A stretch of DNA of 64,000 nucleotides from positions 247,692,734 through 247,756,733 of the forward strand of contig JBOZIK010000001.1 in the NCBI GenBank assembly GCA_051453625.1. The letters run 5' to 3'. Origin of the DNA: Welwitschia mirabilis. Its lineage: Eukaryota > Gnetophyta > Gnetopsida > Welwitschiales. Under the pieces are notes generated by a model, which worked only from the letters and a program-made list of their open reading frames with translations, was not told where the DNA came from and did no database searches. Below, piece by piece: positions 47,161 to 60,295 of this stretch (the stretch's first letter is position 1; each line of letters opens with the position of its first letter). The translations under genes and the position numbers were made by a program.

Positions 47161-48850
47161 AAAACTAAAAAACAGTTTCTAATTATTATAGATAACCTTA
47201 ATTAAGTGATTGACATGGTTTTAAGTTAAGAGGAACAAGTTTTAGTATATGAAAATTCTTAATTATTTCATAGCTTCTAATTATCAAGCATCATTCACAC
47301 CCTAATATTTTGACAGTAATACTTACTTAGGATTAAATTCCTACTAAAACATAATCATATGGTTTTAGAGTACTTTTAGAAGTAACTCTTGTTAAATATG
47401 AGACAAATAAAATGGAAATAATTATTGGAGATATACAACTTTGATCTCTAATATACACTAAAAATGAGAAACAAGTAGTAGATTTCTTAATTATAATGTA
47501 ATGTATATTAATTACCACTATGAGTTTTGATCTTGTCAAGTACCTAAAGAATAATGAATGTAATAATCTATATTTTAAAGAAATATTCCATTTTATAAGA
47601 AGGTCAAAATATCAAGGTCTTTATAATTGTACATCCCCCAAGGTAATTGGAGAAGAATACTAATATCTAAAAATGCATGAAGTATCTTATGTTGGATATC
47701 TATCTTTCTACAAAGTTAATACATGTTAAAAAGAACTATTTTTCGCTAAAAATAAAGGAATATCTAAAAGATTACATTAAGAACTACCTAATTTAGCAAT
47801 AAGTGAATAGTGAATAAGGAAGATGAGTATGAATCCATCAATCCTTGAGCATACCTAAGTGGAAGTGTAAGGAAATCATAATAGATTTCATTATAAGATT
47901 ACCTCTCACTAAGGAATAACATTATGCCATTTTTATTTGCATTGACAGATTGACCAAGATGATACATTCTATTTTGATCAAGTGTAGTAATACTATAGGG
48001 GGATTGTTCCTATGTTTCACACATGAAATATTCATAATATATGAATAATTAAAAATCATTGTCTTACATTGAAATCCTACTTTTTTTGTTAAAAATTTGG
48101 TAAATCTTCTTTCATCATCTTGTAACCATGATTTATTTTAGTACTATCTATTATTTAGAAATAGATGAATAGACATAAATAATTAACTGAATCTTGGAAC
48201 ATACTCTTTGGTTTTATGTAATAGATAAACCATAAGACTAGAAAATTTATCTATATTTAATAGAATTTGCATAAAGCTAGAACTTTCAGACATTAATGTA
48301 GTACTTATCTTTTGAGACCATGTATAAAATGAATAATTTCTCATTAGTCAAATAGTCAAATATTGTATAAAGATAGATAGAAATAATTAATTTAAATTTA
48401 AAATCTATGAATGAAAGTAGTAATAGGATCAAGGAGTAGCTAGACGTAGATCAATTTGGATATAAGAAATTTTATAGTTTAAAATACAGTAACAAAAGTT
48501 TTTAGGTAGGGGATTAGGTTTCCATATGAGTCAAACCAAAAAAAATCTCATTGAATATTGGATGATACTACAAGTTACTCCCTTAATACTAGGATCCATC
48601 CAAGATTCTAAACCAAATTGGAGACTTAACTTATAAAGTAGAGTTACCATCAAAGTTTTCTTGGATTCACCTAGTATTTCAAGTCAAGTTTCTAAATCTA
48701 TATCATAAGGATAGAGTGCTAGATTACATCTTAATTCGAAACACATCTTGCTAAAATAAAATATTTCTTTTTACATCATACTAAAAGAAGTTCTAAAAAT
48801 TCACTCTATAAAACTCTTTAATAATACTATAACTAAATTTCTCATTAAAT
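47161..48850 (+). pseudogene. Element B RNase H remnant and integrase
   Basis: RNase H is barely readable (47161-47560). Integrase is clear: IPKWKCKEIIIDFIIRLP near 47852, with the first Asp kept, then CIDRLTKMIHSI. The region around 48080-48130 should hold the second Asp but reads NPTFFV. A block DKPYDWKI follows near 48221 in decayed form, and the C-terminal domain (RIHPRF...) appears near 48590. Many stops. Confidence 0.75.
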
Positions 48851-49429
48851 GAACCTATTTTAGTTAGAATACATGAGAGATTAAGAAGTTCATGAGACAT
48901 GCCTTTTCCCATTTATTCAATTGAAAGATAGGGTAATTGTATATTTAAAATTTTATTCTATTTTCATTTAATTAGCCTTTCATGTCAATGAATTATTATA
49001 GAAATAACAATGAATAAAATGGATAAGTAATGGATGCAAGCACAAGTGGTCATCCATTATAGGATCTTTACTTGATGATAAGTATAAAATTAAGGAAGGA
49101 AAAATGTAATGTTATAAAATGACTTTTAACTAATTAATTATTCCTAAATGTAATTAAAGCCTCATTAATAATAACTACTATTTTAATAAAAGGGTATAAC
49201 ACTATGATTTATAACATTATGTCCCTTCATCTTGTTTAAAAGCCTATGATATTAAGTAAGGATTAACAAAATAGATAAATAGAATTAACAACAATATTGA
49301 CTAATTCCTAATGGCCCCAGTCAAGGGATTGAGTTGTAGTTTACATCTTTAACTTTGATTACTAGTTTAAGGCTAGAGAAAAATGTAGAAACTAGATTAT
49401 TACTATTTAAATGAAAAAATACTTTAATT
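48851..49429. other. AT-rich stretch between element B and the RT of element C
   Basis: No coding blocks were found. It should contain the 3' LTR of element B, but I could not pair it with any upstream copy by eye. Confidence 0.35.
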
Positions 49430-50129
49430 CTACCTAATTAAGATGTTATTGATTTCCTAACTATTTAATAATTTCAAACATTACATAGGACATAGCTTAT
49501 CTCTTAAGATACTTATATATTTTTAATCATTTAATTAAAGGAGTTAAAACTTTATATCTAGTACTTGATGAATGAAGAAAAGTTCAAATTTAACATACTA
49601 CCATAAGGAATTCTAGTTTTATTTTTTAAGATGAAATATAGGTAACTTATACTTTCCATTGATTATTGATAGTTAAACAATATTATAATAAAAAATTAAG
49701 TCTCTATCACCTACTTTAATGATCTTTTTGATCAATTACATGAAGCAAAAAATTTTATCAAAATAGACTTAAAGTATAGTTAACCTCAAATTAAAATTAA
49801 CAAAAAAAAAAGATATTTTAAACATTGTTTTTAAAATGAGTAATGATCATTTCAAATTTATTGTTATGAATTTTTAACTTACTAATTTTCTTGATAAACT
49901 TATAAGCTTAATGAAGAACATATTTATTTCTTATTTGGATCATTTCAATATTGTTTTTATGGATGATCATTTGGTTTATTCGAAAAGTAGAAACAAACAT
50001 GTTCAACATATAAATTTTTTTTAGTTACTCAAGATATATGTATTAATAGTCAAACTAAGTAAATGTAACTTTTCAAGAATTTCATCAATTTTTAGGACAT
50101 GTAATATTTAAAAGGCATTAATATTAATA
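49430..50129 (+). pseudogene. Chromovirus C reverse transcriptase, N-terminal two thirds
   Basis: Blocks include FKMSNDHFKFIVMNF, SYLDHFNIVFMDDHLVYSKSR and KLSKCNF. The catalytic pair is intact (FMDD at 49966-49977). The frame runs into KGIN and stops abruptly at 50129, where the LTR of element D begins. The matching continuation (SKV, then NPTKVKNFL) starts at 60296. This places the D insertion in the RT-RNase H connection. Confidence 0.85.
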
Positions 50130-51504
50130 TAAGAAATTATTTCTTACTTAGTATAGCCAAACTAAAATAAACTAAGAGAGACCTAGTATAATTATTATAT
50201 AAGGATAATTTAAGTAAACTTAATTATAAGTTATGCAAGATTATCAAACTTGAAACAAAAATTACAACAAAAAGAAAAAATAAAGATTTTACCTTATCTT
50301 ATAAAGCACCTTCATTTTAATGATACCCTACAATTTCTTAAAACATAACTTCTATCATTAAGTTATGATGGATTAGATTATAGTTACATAATTTCATTCA
50401 CCCAATGAGTTTTGGTAAATACAATAGTCACTTGGTCCTTTATATATATTTCATAAATATAAAAATAAGGGCTACAATACTCAAATTCCATCAAATAAAA
50501 CTAACTACAACCATCTAACATAAGGAATTTACTTAGTTATGAATAACACTTAATAATGTAGTTTTACTTAAGTATTACAAGTATGAAGATATTATTAATT
50601 TAAAACCAAAAATGAATAACTGTCATTTTTATTAAATCCAAAAATTGCATTACATCATAGGAATAAGATGAAACTCATATAAATCCCTCAAAGTAGGAGT
50701 AGAACAAGTCCACTCTCCAAAGAAGGTACTCTAAATATCGTGTCAATTGTAATACTCTAAGGATTTCTACTATGCTCTATGAACAAAAGGGCATTTCAAA
50801 ATAAAAGAATAGAATGTGATACAATGTAAAGCTATATGGGTATTCTGGCTTATAATGATAGGTCATTAGTTATAATTCTTTATCTTAAATCATTAGGTAG
50901 GGTGGATAATGTTCCACCTTATAGTATTAGGTAAAATGTTCATCATGTAAAATAAGAAGATATTTTTGTCTAGTAGCATTTGGTGGAGGTTGTCATATAG
51001 CATTATGTGAAATGTTCCTTCTTTAGTAGTTGGTAAAGGTCATTACATTGTGTTAGGTTAAATATTCATTTTGTAGCATTCAGCAGAGGTTTTGATGTAG
51101 TTTTATGTGAAATATTTATTCTATAACATTAGGTAAAAGTTATTATGATGAGCTTAATGTGTGGCCTTTGAAGCTAGAATCCTTTACCAACCAACACTAT
51201 CATCATAAGTTTATAACACCACCATCACATACCACTGCCACATGCCTTTGAGGGGATTAGCACATGTCATTGCTTCATGTCTTCATTAACATCATTATTT
51301 ATACAGAATGATGTCCATGTTTTATCATGTATTCTAAAACATAGCTAAATATTTGTAATTATGATGGAGAAAATAAAAAAATTAAGTTTTGATTTTAAAA
51401 TAACAAAAAAACCATTTTTTATGTTTGTAATAATTAAATTAACATCTTCATTTATAATAAATTGGCCTAAAACAACACTTGATATAAATATCATTTTTTA
51501 TACA
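50130..51504 (-). mobile_element. 3' LTR (left copy) of element D
   Basis: About 1.375 kb, collinear with 58869-60290 but well diverged. It contains the 52-bp internal repeats (50890-51150). The 60-codon frame 51361-51543 has no recognisable domain and crosses the LTR end. Confidence 0.82.
50890..51150. repeat. Internal LTR repeats of about 52 bp
   Basis: A unit like 'tagcatt' + 'ggtggaggtt' + 'tatgtgaaatgttc' recurs near 50899, 50980, 51032, 51081 and 51128. The equivalent array is present in the other LTR at 59690-59950, so it predates the insertion of this element copy. Confidence 0.6.
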
Positions 51505-52899
51505 TTAACACAACCATTAACTAGACTTTTACTATTTCCTTAGTAAAACATTATGATAAAGAATGACCAACATGAAAAGATATATAAGGAAAAACATTCA
51601 AGCATGTAAGGATGCTGAAAATCGTTAAAGATATTTTGCTAAAATGAGATATTAAAATTAAAAATGCTTTTTTAAAAAAAAGCAAACACCATATTTCTCA
51701 TCCAAAACTAAACTTTATCCTTGAATTTTTAAGATTAAAAAAATATTAATGAAATCTTGATAACATAATCTTAGAAAATATTTCTCTCAACATGCCCTTT
51801 TATTTAAAAAGAGAAAATTGCAAAGCAATGCAACTAAACTATAGTGTAGAAAAAGGAAATTATTTAATGAGGTACCATCATCTTCATATTTTAATTTAGT
51901 TTCTTCATAAAAATACTAAGTGAAAGATCAACTCATAAAAATAGCTATTCCTCATAATGATATCTCTCTTGAAATGAAGGTGAAATGGAATGGATGGTGA
52001 AAAGGAGAAATGATAATACAAAAAGAGGCTTAACCATGTAATCTATGAATAAAAGGGATAACTTATGTAAGTCCTTGATCTTAATATTATATTTTTTTAA
52101 TGATTTTTAATGGATCTAAATGTTAGATAAACATATTTTTAATCAAATAATTTGTAAAAAGTTAAGAATTAGTTGCAAACAATATGTATTAAAGTTAAAG
52201 AAAATAGAACTTTAAAGGTCTCTAATTTCATTATTTTTCCCCTCCATTTTCAATCAAATTTGCCCTTAATATTGATCATCTAGTGTTACAACATTTTCTC
52301 CCAATAAAATTAAGCATGTTATGTTATGAAGAAATCATGATTGCATTAAAAAGAAGCATATGTATCCCTACTATAATTGATTATGTCATAAGTAGATCAT
52401 TAGAGCTACATTATCAATGAGTATTCATAGCCCTAATACAATTAACTAAATTGAATTAAGTGATTAATAAAATGTGATTTTGAAGAAGAGATATTATATT
52501 TTACTTTTAATTCTTCTTTTCACATGCATTTTATAATGTATATATAAGGGATTATTATCTCATTAATCTAATTAAGAAATATCTCATCTCCATAAATATG
52601 ATTATGAAATTAATAAACATAATATGGAGGTAGATTCCATATTTCTTAATAATTTTTTTAAAAAATGAATACCTTTGGTGAATGTAACTTTAATAGTCAT
52701 ATAAAAAATAATCATAACTCATTTCTAGAAATTCTAAGGTACTAAATCATAGCCATTACCTAAAGTGATAGAAAGATCACTTATATTACATTTTATTCAA
52801 GGCTATTAAGTAGGGTTTGTAAATCTCATGAATTCATAAGTTGATAAAAGAAATGAATGATAGTATTTAATGGGATGATCGTTTACTTTACATTCTTAG
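51505..52899. other. Non-coding 3' region of element D
   Basis: AT-rich DNA between integrase and the 3' LTR. No envelope-like or other gene was recognised. A weak purine-rich tract on the minus strand (about 51518-51543) could be the polypurine tract. Confidence 0.45.
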
Positions 52900-53960
52900 T
52901 GAGTTCTATAATGCTATTTTTATTAGATATGAACCTTTCAACCTAGAAACTACTTTACATGGAAACAAATGTAATCATGAATTTTAAAGTAAAAATAGTT
53001 CCTCTTATTTAATTATTTTACTAAGTATGTTTTGATCCTATAATTTTTTCATCTTTTTCTTTTTGATCTTCATATTTCTATAACCATCGTGTTTAATTTT
53101 ATCTAACTCATTGATTTGGAAAGCCATTTGTTTTCTTACTGTGTTAAGATTTAAATTCATATTTTTGATTGCCTAATATGCCTCATGATTATATTTAATA
53201 GTAGATAACAAGCCTTTTCATTAAGTAACTTAAATAGGGACATTTCTAATAATGCTTTCTAAGCTATTTAATAAGTTCACAAAATGTCATTTACCTTGTA
53301 AGATATTCTAAAGTATAATTTTTTTTCCTCTCTTGGTGACCTCAACTTGATAAGTAATTTGAGGATGATAAGCTACTATAACTTTATGAATAATCCCATA
53401 TTTAATGGAAAGAATATTAAATAGTCTATTATTGAATAGATACATTACTAATCAATACTTAAAACAATCAAATCTCATTAAAATATTTTCTTTAAAGAAC
53501 CTCGCTATAGTTTGGACATTATTATATATATAGGTCAATGCCTTTATCCATTAGTAACATAATTGATACAAATAAGTATATATTGATTTTCATTTAAAAA
53601 AGGGTATGGACCTTCAAAGTTGATATCCTTAAATACCAAAAAAATTAAAATCAAGAATGGGATTTAAAGGAATCATATATTTTCATCTAAGGCTATAAAA
53701 GTATTTAGTTATTTTCACATGTTTTTTTAATAGAAACAAGAATCCTTAAAAATGGATGTCCAATAAAAACCATATTGAAAACTTTTCATGATGGATTTAT
53801 TAGCAAATAAGGCCCAAAATAGGCCTCCATGTGGAAATGCTTAGGAATGTCATGAATTTCTAATTGAGAAATACATTTACAAGTAAGTTAGTATTAGTAA
53901 TATTTAAAAAATTGAGCACCATTCCAAAAGAGATATTTAACCTATCTTAAACTTTTATTA
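52900..53960 (-). pseudogene. Integrase of element D
   Basis: Minus-strand blocks in order are HMEAYFGPYL and VFIGHPFL (zinc region), then INFEGPYPF, where the first catalytic Asp reads Asn, ICINYV, FFKENILMRF, KYGIIHKV and QVEVTKRE, in which the catalytic Glu is kept. The second Asp block reads ISNV in a shifted frame. It is the same pattern of G-to-A loss as in element A. Confidence 0.8.
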
Positions 53961-54619
53961 TTATCATTAAAGGTTTAACATGAGGGAATAATATTTGAAA
54001 CTAAATAATTTAGGATGTGAAAAGGAAAGGTATTCCTATAATACAAAAAAGGTATTTATTATGAAAAGTATCATCAATGGTAAGGTATTTATTCAACTTA
54101 TCCTAAGTTATGCATAAAAGATAATAAGTAACCAGATTGTCAAAATCCTTTTTATCCTTGATTTCTAAGTTAATTCCTATAAGAGTAGGATCCATTTTAT
54201 TCATTTAGGTTTGAAATTTTTTTTAGCAAAAGTACTTAAGAGTTAAGTGATTTGTGTAGATCATTACTTATAACTAAGAATACATTGGATAAATTATTCT
54301 AAGGTAAAGACTATGATAAGAAGATCTTTTTTGATAATAGTCTAGCTTAGCTAAATGTCACTTTAAAGGTTTTACTTAGTAGATTAAAGTTAGTTTTTTA
54401 TGTACTCTTTATCATTACATAATAATAATGGCATAATCACTAGCATCATACATTATTTTAAAGTGTAACTTCCAATTAAGTGGTTGAATAGTAGTTGCGG
54501 TGGCAATGTTTTATTTTGAGATTCTAAAATATTTCTGAAACTTACGGGTCTAGTTAAAAGAGGCATCTTTACTCAAGAGGTCATAAAATAATTATGAAAT
54601 TTGCCTAAGGTCTTTAATA
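53961..54619 (-). pseudogene. RNase H/connection region of element D, poorly readable
   Basis: It lies between RT and integrase blocks where RNase H is expected. I see no block clear enough to quote; stops are dense on the minus strand. Confidence 0.4.
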
Positions 54620-55350
54620 AACCTTTTATAATATCCTTCATGTTCTAAAAGGATCTAATATCTATCTTCTTTTATAGATTAGGTAACTGTGTAATTTATA
54701 AAACTTTTATAGGATAAAAAAGAATTCATTGTTAAGAAATAATGTGTTGTAAAACTATGCTCTTATTGATCATTAAATAACATTTCTCCTAATTTAACAT
54801 AAACTGTTTTTAAATGAACTAAGGATAAGTTCCATGTTATAAATACAATGAATAAAAGATCTAATAAACAAATAATTCATTCATAAAAAGTTTTACATAT
54901 GAACCTAATCAATTAGAAAAAATTCCAAGCCTACATTCTTGAAATATGATAGGGGCATCACATAAAAGAAATGGCATTTATTTATAGGTGAAGGTTCCAT
55001 ATGAGTAGGTAAAAGCAATTTTATCCTAATTCTTAAGAGTTATTTCTATTTGGTTGTACCTTGAATATCCATCTAAAAAATAGTAAACATGGTATTTGAT
55101 AATTTATTTTAAGATTTAATCAGAAAATAAAATAGGGAAATGATCCTTTCTTGAAAAAATGTTGAGTTTTTTATAATTTATGTAGATTTTCCATTTAATT
55201 GTAGGCCTAGTGGGGATAAGTTTATTATGCTCATTTAGTAGTAGGGTAATTCTATATTTCTTCAATACTATTTGGGTGGAACTTGCTCACTTACTATATA
55301 AGATTATATAGATGATTCCATTGGTTAAAATTTTAATGACTTCGTTTTTC
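54620..55350 (-). pseudogene. Reverse transcriptase of element D, active site changed
   Basis: Minus-strand blocks KFLKVIK-type (55320), LIPTRPTIKWKIYINYKKLN, RKDHF, YYFLDGYSRYNQIEI and GTFTYK define an Athila-type RT. The catalytic box reads LFMNEL (54876-54890): the Asp pair has become Asn-Glu. Frame changes are needed between blocks. Confidence 0.78.
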
Positions 55351-55849
55351 TCTTATTCATTCAAGAGTGAGTTGATTATACATTAGGCTCTAATGGATGA
55401 TTTAGTATTTTCTTTAAATTAGATGCGATACATATAAATGTTAATGTAAATGCATCTAATATGATAGGGTTTATCTAATGGATTATTTATGTTTCATAAA
55501 GAGTTTTAGCAATTCAATTTCTTTGAATGAAGATAAACAAGAATTAATTACTACTAGAAATGTAGAGTCATGACTTAAAAAGGTATATAATCTTAATTAG
55601 GGATTCATCATACATGATGGTATAAGTTTCTTATTCCTTAGCTAGAACTGAGACATAGCCATTATAAAGGTAAGTAAAAAGTTCTTGATGATTGATAAGG
55701 CCTTTCATTTTATCCACATGTTATATTTTGTCATCACTAGAAGGTAGTTTCATGGCATTAAAACATTTAATTCTATTATGATGTTGATAAAATATATTTT
55801 CATTAGACCATTGTTATAATTAATCAATGCATTAGAGGTTACTAGGAAA

Positions 55850-56110
55850 GGTCTTCCTAAGATGATAAGGACTAACTAGTTAGTCATGTTCTCCATTTAC
55901 AAAATCATGAAGTTACTTGGAAAATAATAGTTAATTACAATCAAAATCACATCTTCAATTACTCCTAATGAGGTTCTTAAGGAACTATTATCAAGTTAAA
56001 GTTAAATATTAGTATTTTTGAGTCCTTTCAAGTGTAATTCTTTGTAAATGTCATAAAGAAGTAGATTCATACTAGTTCCTAAGTCTAAGAATACTTGGTT
56101 AAGATGTTTG
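55850..56110 (-). pseudogene. Aspartic protease of element D, active site intact
   Basis: The minus strand reads VFLDLGTSMNLLLYDIYK. The DLGTS active-site block (56071-56085) keeps its Asp, and the DLG(A/T)S variant instead of DSG is typical of Athila-type elements. Downstream sequence is decayed. Confidence 0.8.
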
Positions 56111-56869
56111 TTTTTACTTATGGTGATTTTAATATAATTAAGCATCTTGTATCTAGGACTAAACTGGTTTTAAAGGATTACACTAGTTTATTCACCAAAA
56201 AGGCTTTACTTTTAACATTCATTTGCCTTTTTACCATACAAATGTCTGTGAATAACTTTGTATAAGAACTAACTTAATTACTTCAAGAGAGGTATTTTTG
56301 TTTTGACTTCTTTAAATATTTCTAATGCCTTTAATTATTTTCTTCATAATGTTTTCCATTTTAAATTGTTAATGAAGGGTATAGGTTCTTTATGAGTGGG
56401 TAATGGTATCTCTAATTTCTCTACTACTATGTCCTTTTATTTTATTTTTTTTGGATGTTGCTTCCTCTTTATTTTTATTTTACTTAAATTAATTATTTAA
56501 CTCTTTTCCATTTCTAATATGAATAACCTTGGTTTTATCAATTAGGTAGGATCTAATCCTTTCATGAATCTAACTTATTGTGGATTTCACTATAAGCTCA
56601 TGGGAAGTTTACCAAGTTCTTTTTAATTAAAAAAAGAAATAAGTTTGGTTGTGATCTACTGAAGTCTATTAAGGGAGTAATTGTGTTATTAGATGATATG
56701 TTCTAGATTACTCAAGGAGGAGGAAATTTTCTTAAGAGCTTATTCATAATTATGGATAATTTGGATTAGGATTTCAATTATTTTCTAATGATTTCTTAAA
56801 TAGAGTAGATGATAAGGGTTGTTGATTGTTCAATGAGAAGGGATGATAGGATGATGATGAAAAAAGATT

Positions 56870-57900
56870 TTTAATTGACTATTATTATTTTAATTGTATG
56901 AGTTATCTTATTTATAAGAAAAATTGGGATAGTTTCTCACTTGGAGGTATAGGTATCTAAACACATAGGATGTTGCTACTTTTTCTAATGGTGTCCTACT
57001 ATATTGACTTGTTTATTTAGTATATTTTCAAATAAGGTTATGAAGGTATATTTAGCTCTCTTGTATAACTCTATGTAGTAGATTAAGCACTCAAGTCTAG
57101 AGGTTAAAGGTTTAGGTAAAGTAGAAATGATATCTAATCTTCTTATTAACTCCTATATTCTATTATTGATTTCAAAATTTGTATGTACCTTAAACACACT
57201 TCTAGGCCTAACATAATGTTGGGATTTGGATAATTCACTTAGTATTTTCTAGTTTCTAGAGGTTTTGGCTATAGTTTCAAGATAATCCCAAACTTCTTCT
57301 AGTGTAATACTTAAGATGCTACCTTTACTCATCATCTCAACTAATTATTTATTGTTCATTAATAATATTTGATAAAAGAAACTAATTTATTTACTTGGCT
57401 TGGATACCTGATGGAGGAATTTTTTAAGTAAGTTTTTAAACCTTAGTAAGGCTTGTGTAAAGGTCTAATGATCTTTCTATTGATATTTCATGATCTTCCA
57501 TCTTAAATCATTACTCTTATGATTTAAAAAGAATTTTCAAATACAATATTTTTTAGATCATTCTAAGTTATAATGGATAGAGGCTTAATGGTATATATCC
57601 AAGCTTTAGCTTTTGTTTTTTTAAGTAAGAATAGGAAATAAGTGAATCTAAGGGTGTTATAGATGCTAAAGTATCAAGGTATGAAAAATAGTACATACTT
57701 AAATTCCTTAAGATATAGGTTAAAGTTCTTAAATTTTAGGTCATAAAAATGTAAAAGTAACTATGTGATAGATGAGTTAAACTCTAGACTATGTATTATT
57801 ATTAGTTGTACTATATACAAAAGGGTACCTAAGCATTGAGCATATAAATAATTATAAATAATTTACTAAGGGAGTTGTTATTGGATTTATTTTGTGATGT
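56870..57900 (-). pseudogene. gag of element D, decayed
   Basis: Minus-strand blocks KAKAWIYTIKPLSIITWNDL near 57600 and LEEVWDYLETIAKTSRN near 57290 match the Athila/Tat gag order (capsid front, then the conserved EE.Y..L..(I/M)A block). Stops and a frame change occur between them. Confidence 0.78.
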
Positions 57901-58266
57901 GTTTTGGTTAATGTTTCAAGTTACTTATTAAATAAGATAGTAGACATGTAAATTATCTAAAATATTCTTCTTTGGACATGGTATGTTGTGATTGAATAGG
58001 TACTAAATCTAGATTATGCATTTGGGTTTGGATGTTGGGATGTGAAATATTCTTCTTCTTGGGTGTTAGTAATGAGATTGATTTCTAGATAAAATTCTTT
58101 ACTCTTCATTACTACTAAATTTAGTGTTCAAAATTTGATTGGAAGGTGTTCTAATTAGGGAACATAGTTCATCTCAGATCCATTATATAAGACTTAAATG
58201 ATAAATAGTTTTCTAAGGATTCATAAAAGTCTAAAGTAAAGTTTTAAAGTTACAATGTCAAAAAAA

Positions 58267-58311
<45 letters not shown>

Positions 58312-58868
58312 ATAAGATTTTCACTAAACATTTTGGATTGTAGGATTACAAAAAAATTAATAGAAATCAAAATAACAACATACTTGAAATAAAAACCTAA
58401 AGAAAATAAATTCTAAGTTTGTATTTTATTTTTAGATATTTTAACAAAAAATATAGAATTCAATAGAAATATAAATTTAAATACTAAAATAAAATTTTTA
58501 GAAGATGAAAAATATAAAAGAAATACATTTTATTTTATTTTTTTTGCATTGTTTTGATTGCAATCTACAAAAAAATCATTAGACTAGTAATATAAAATAT
58601 CTAATATGAAAAAATATTATTTAAGTTAAAGTGAAAAAATAAACAAAAAATTTGAATTAAAGTAGTTAAAATATCATTCAAAATGGACTACTATCTATCA
58701 TTGAAAAGAAAATAAAATAAAAGAACACTCAAAAGTAAGGAGGACTAATTTGGATTCACTAAAAGGAACTAATACCAAACACTAAAATAATTAAAAATTA
58801 GACTAAAATTTGTAAGAAATTAAAATTATGCTCCTATTGAGAAGCTACCTTGCCATTGTACCTAGCAA
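57901..58868 (-). other. Leader of element D with PBS relic and (GA)19 microsatellite
   Basis: The stretch between gag and the 5' LTR is non-coding. A perfect GA run lies at 58271-58308. The minus strand at about 58845-58865 resembles the tRNA-Asp PBS of Athila elements at roughly two thirds of positions. Confidence 0.55.
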
Positions 58869-60290
58869 TGACATTAAAATCTATTTCTTAATTAGTATAG
58901 GTAAATAGAAATAGACTAAGTAAGAACTAGTATTATCCTTTTATAGTGATAATTAAGGTAAATTTAATTAAAACTTATATAATATTATTAAACATGAAAT
59001 AAAAATTCTAGTAAAAAGGAAAAATAAAGAGTTAAGGATTATGATGAGCGTTAATTAAAAAGGTAGAAAATTAATAAATCTATAAAGTTCTAATTTACCT
59101 TGTCCAATAGACATCTTTATTTCAATGACATCCTGCAATTTTCAAAAGAATAACTCAAATTATAAAATCATGATTTCTAGGATTATGATAACATAATTTC
59201 ATTCATCAAATAGGTGTGGGTAAACTCAATAATCACTTGGTTCTTTATAGCCCTTTCATAAGTGTGGAACATAAGAACTCTAATACTCAAATTCCATCAA
59301 ATGAAAGTAACTATAACCATCTAACATAAGGAATTTACTTAGTTATCAATAGTACTTAATATGTAGTTCTATTTAAGTATTAAAAGCACCAAACTATGAC
59401 TACCCTTTTTATTAAATCATGAACATACATTACATCAAAGGAAAAAGATGAAACTAGTATAGAATCCTCAAAGTATCCTTGAAACAAGTTTTTTTTCCTC
59501 TCAAGGAAGTACTTAGAACATAATATTAACTTTAACACTCCAAGGATTTCTAGTATACTTGTCAAATTAAAGGATATTTAAAAATTAAGGCGTAAGGCAC
59601 TTTCATTAGTGAGTATGCAGTAGAGTTACTAAGATTCTTTATCTTATAGGAGTAGATGGTCAGTTACAATTATTTATCTTTAAGTATTAGTTAGGGTATA
59701 TAAGATTTTATCTTGCACCATTAGGTAGACTTTTCATAAGGTAGTATTAAATGGAATCTTCTTCCTATAGTATTTAATGGAATTTAACATGTACCATTAT
59801 ATGGAATCTTCATCTTATATCATTTACTTAAGGATATAATATAGCATTTGGTAGAATATTTATCCTATAGAGTTTGTTTGATGTTGTTATGTAGCATTAG
59901 ATAGAATCTTTGTTTTATAGCATGTGGTGGAGGTTATCATAATGAACTTAGTATGTGGATTTTCAAGCTAGATTCCTCTACCAACTATTACTCTTATCTC
60001 ATGTTTGTAATACCACCTCTAAACGCCACTACCACATGTGTTGCAATGTTACTACCATGTGCAACTACCTTATTTCTCCATTTCCATTATAGGTTTGAGT
60101 GGAATTGTATTTATCTTTTATGATGTATTCCAAAATATGGCTAAAGATCTAATTGTCATGGTGAAAAGGTTAAAATTTATTTTGATTTTAAAAATAATAG
60201 AATACATATTTTATTATTTAAATAATAAGTTAATATCTTGATTTATAATAAATTAGCCTAAAACACATGATATAAATGTCATTTTTTACA
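58869..60290 (-). mobile_element. 5' LTR (right copy) of element D
   Basis: About 1.42 kb. It starts TG on the plus strand next to the PBS relic and ends CA at 60290. It carries the same internal repeats (59690-59950) as the left copy. Confidence 0.83.
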
Positions 60291-60295
60291 TAGTA

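Larger units (their letters stand above)
44361..49430 (+). mobile_element. Chromovirus B, nested between protease and RT of element C
   Basis: A second, independent plus-strand set of gag, protease, RT, RNase H and integrase lies between the protease (44.1-44.36 kb) and RT (49.43-50.1 kb) of element C. LTR boundaries could not be paired by eye: the ends at 44361 and 49430 are the limits of C coding sequence and not observed termini. The irregular repeat at 44395-44710 and the non-coding 48.9-49.4 kb stretch are candidates for its LTRs. Confidence 0.65.
50130..60290 (-). mobile_element. Athila-type Ty3/gypsy element (D), nested in RT of element C
   Basis: Direct repeats 50130-51504 and 58869-60290 enclose minus-strand gag (57.7-56.9 kb), protease (56.1-55.85 kb), RT (55.34-54.6 kb) and integrase (53.96-52.9 kb). 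Next to the right LTR the minus strand shows a degraded tRNA-Asp-type PBS, as used by Athila. A target-site duplication is likely: TAATA at 50125-50129 and TAGTA at 60291-60295. The RT gene of element C is continuous across the insertion. Total length is 10.2 kb. Confidence 0.87.

Noticed and set aside
51361-51543. 60-codon frame
   Set aside because: It crosses the LTR end of element D, is AT-rich and low complexity, and has no counterpart in the other LTR.
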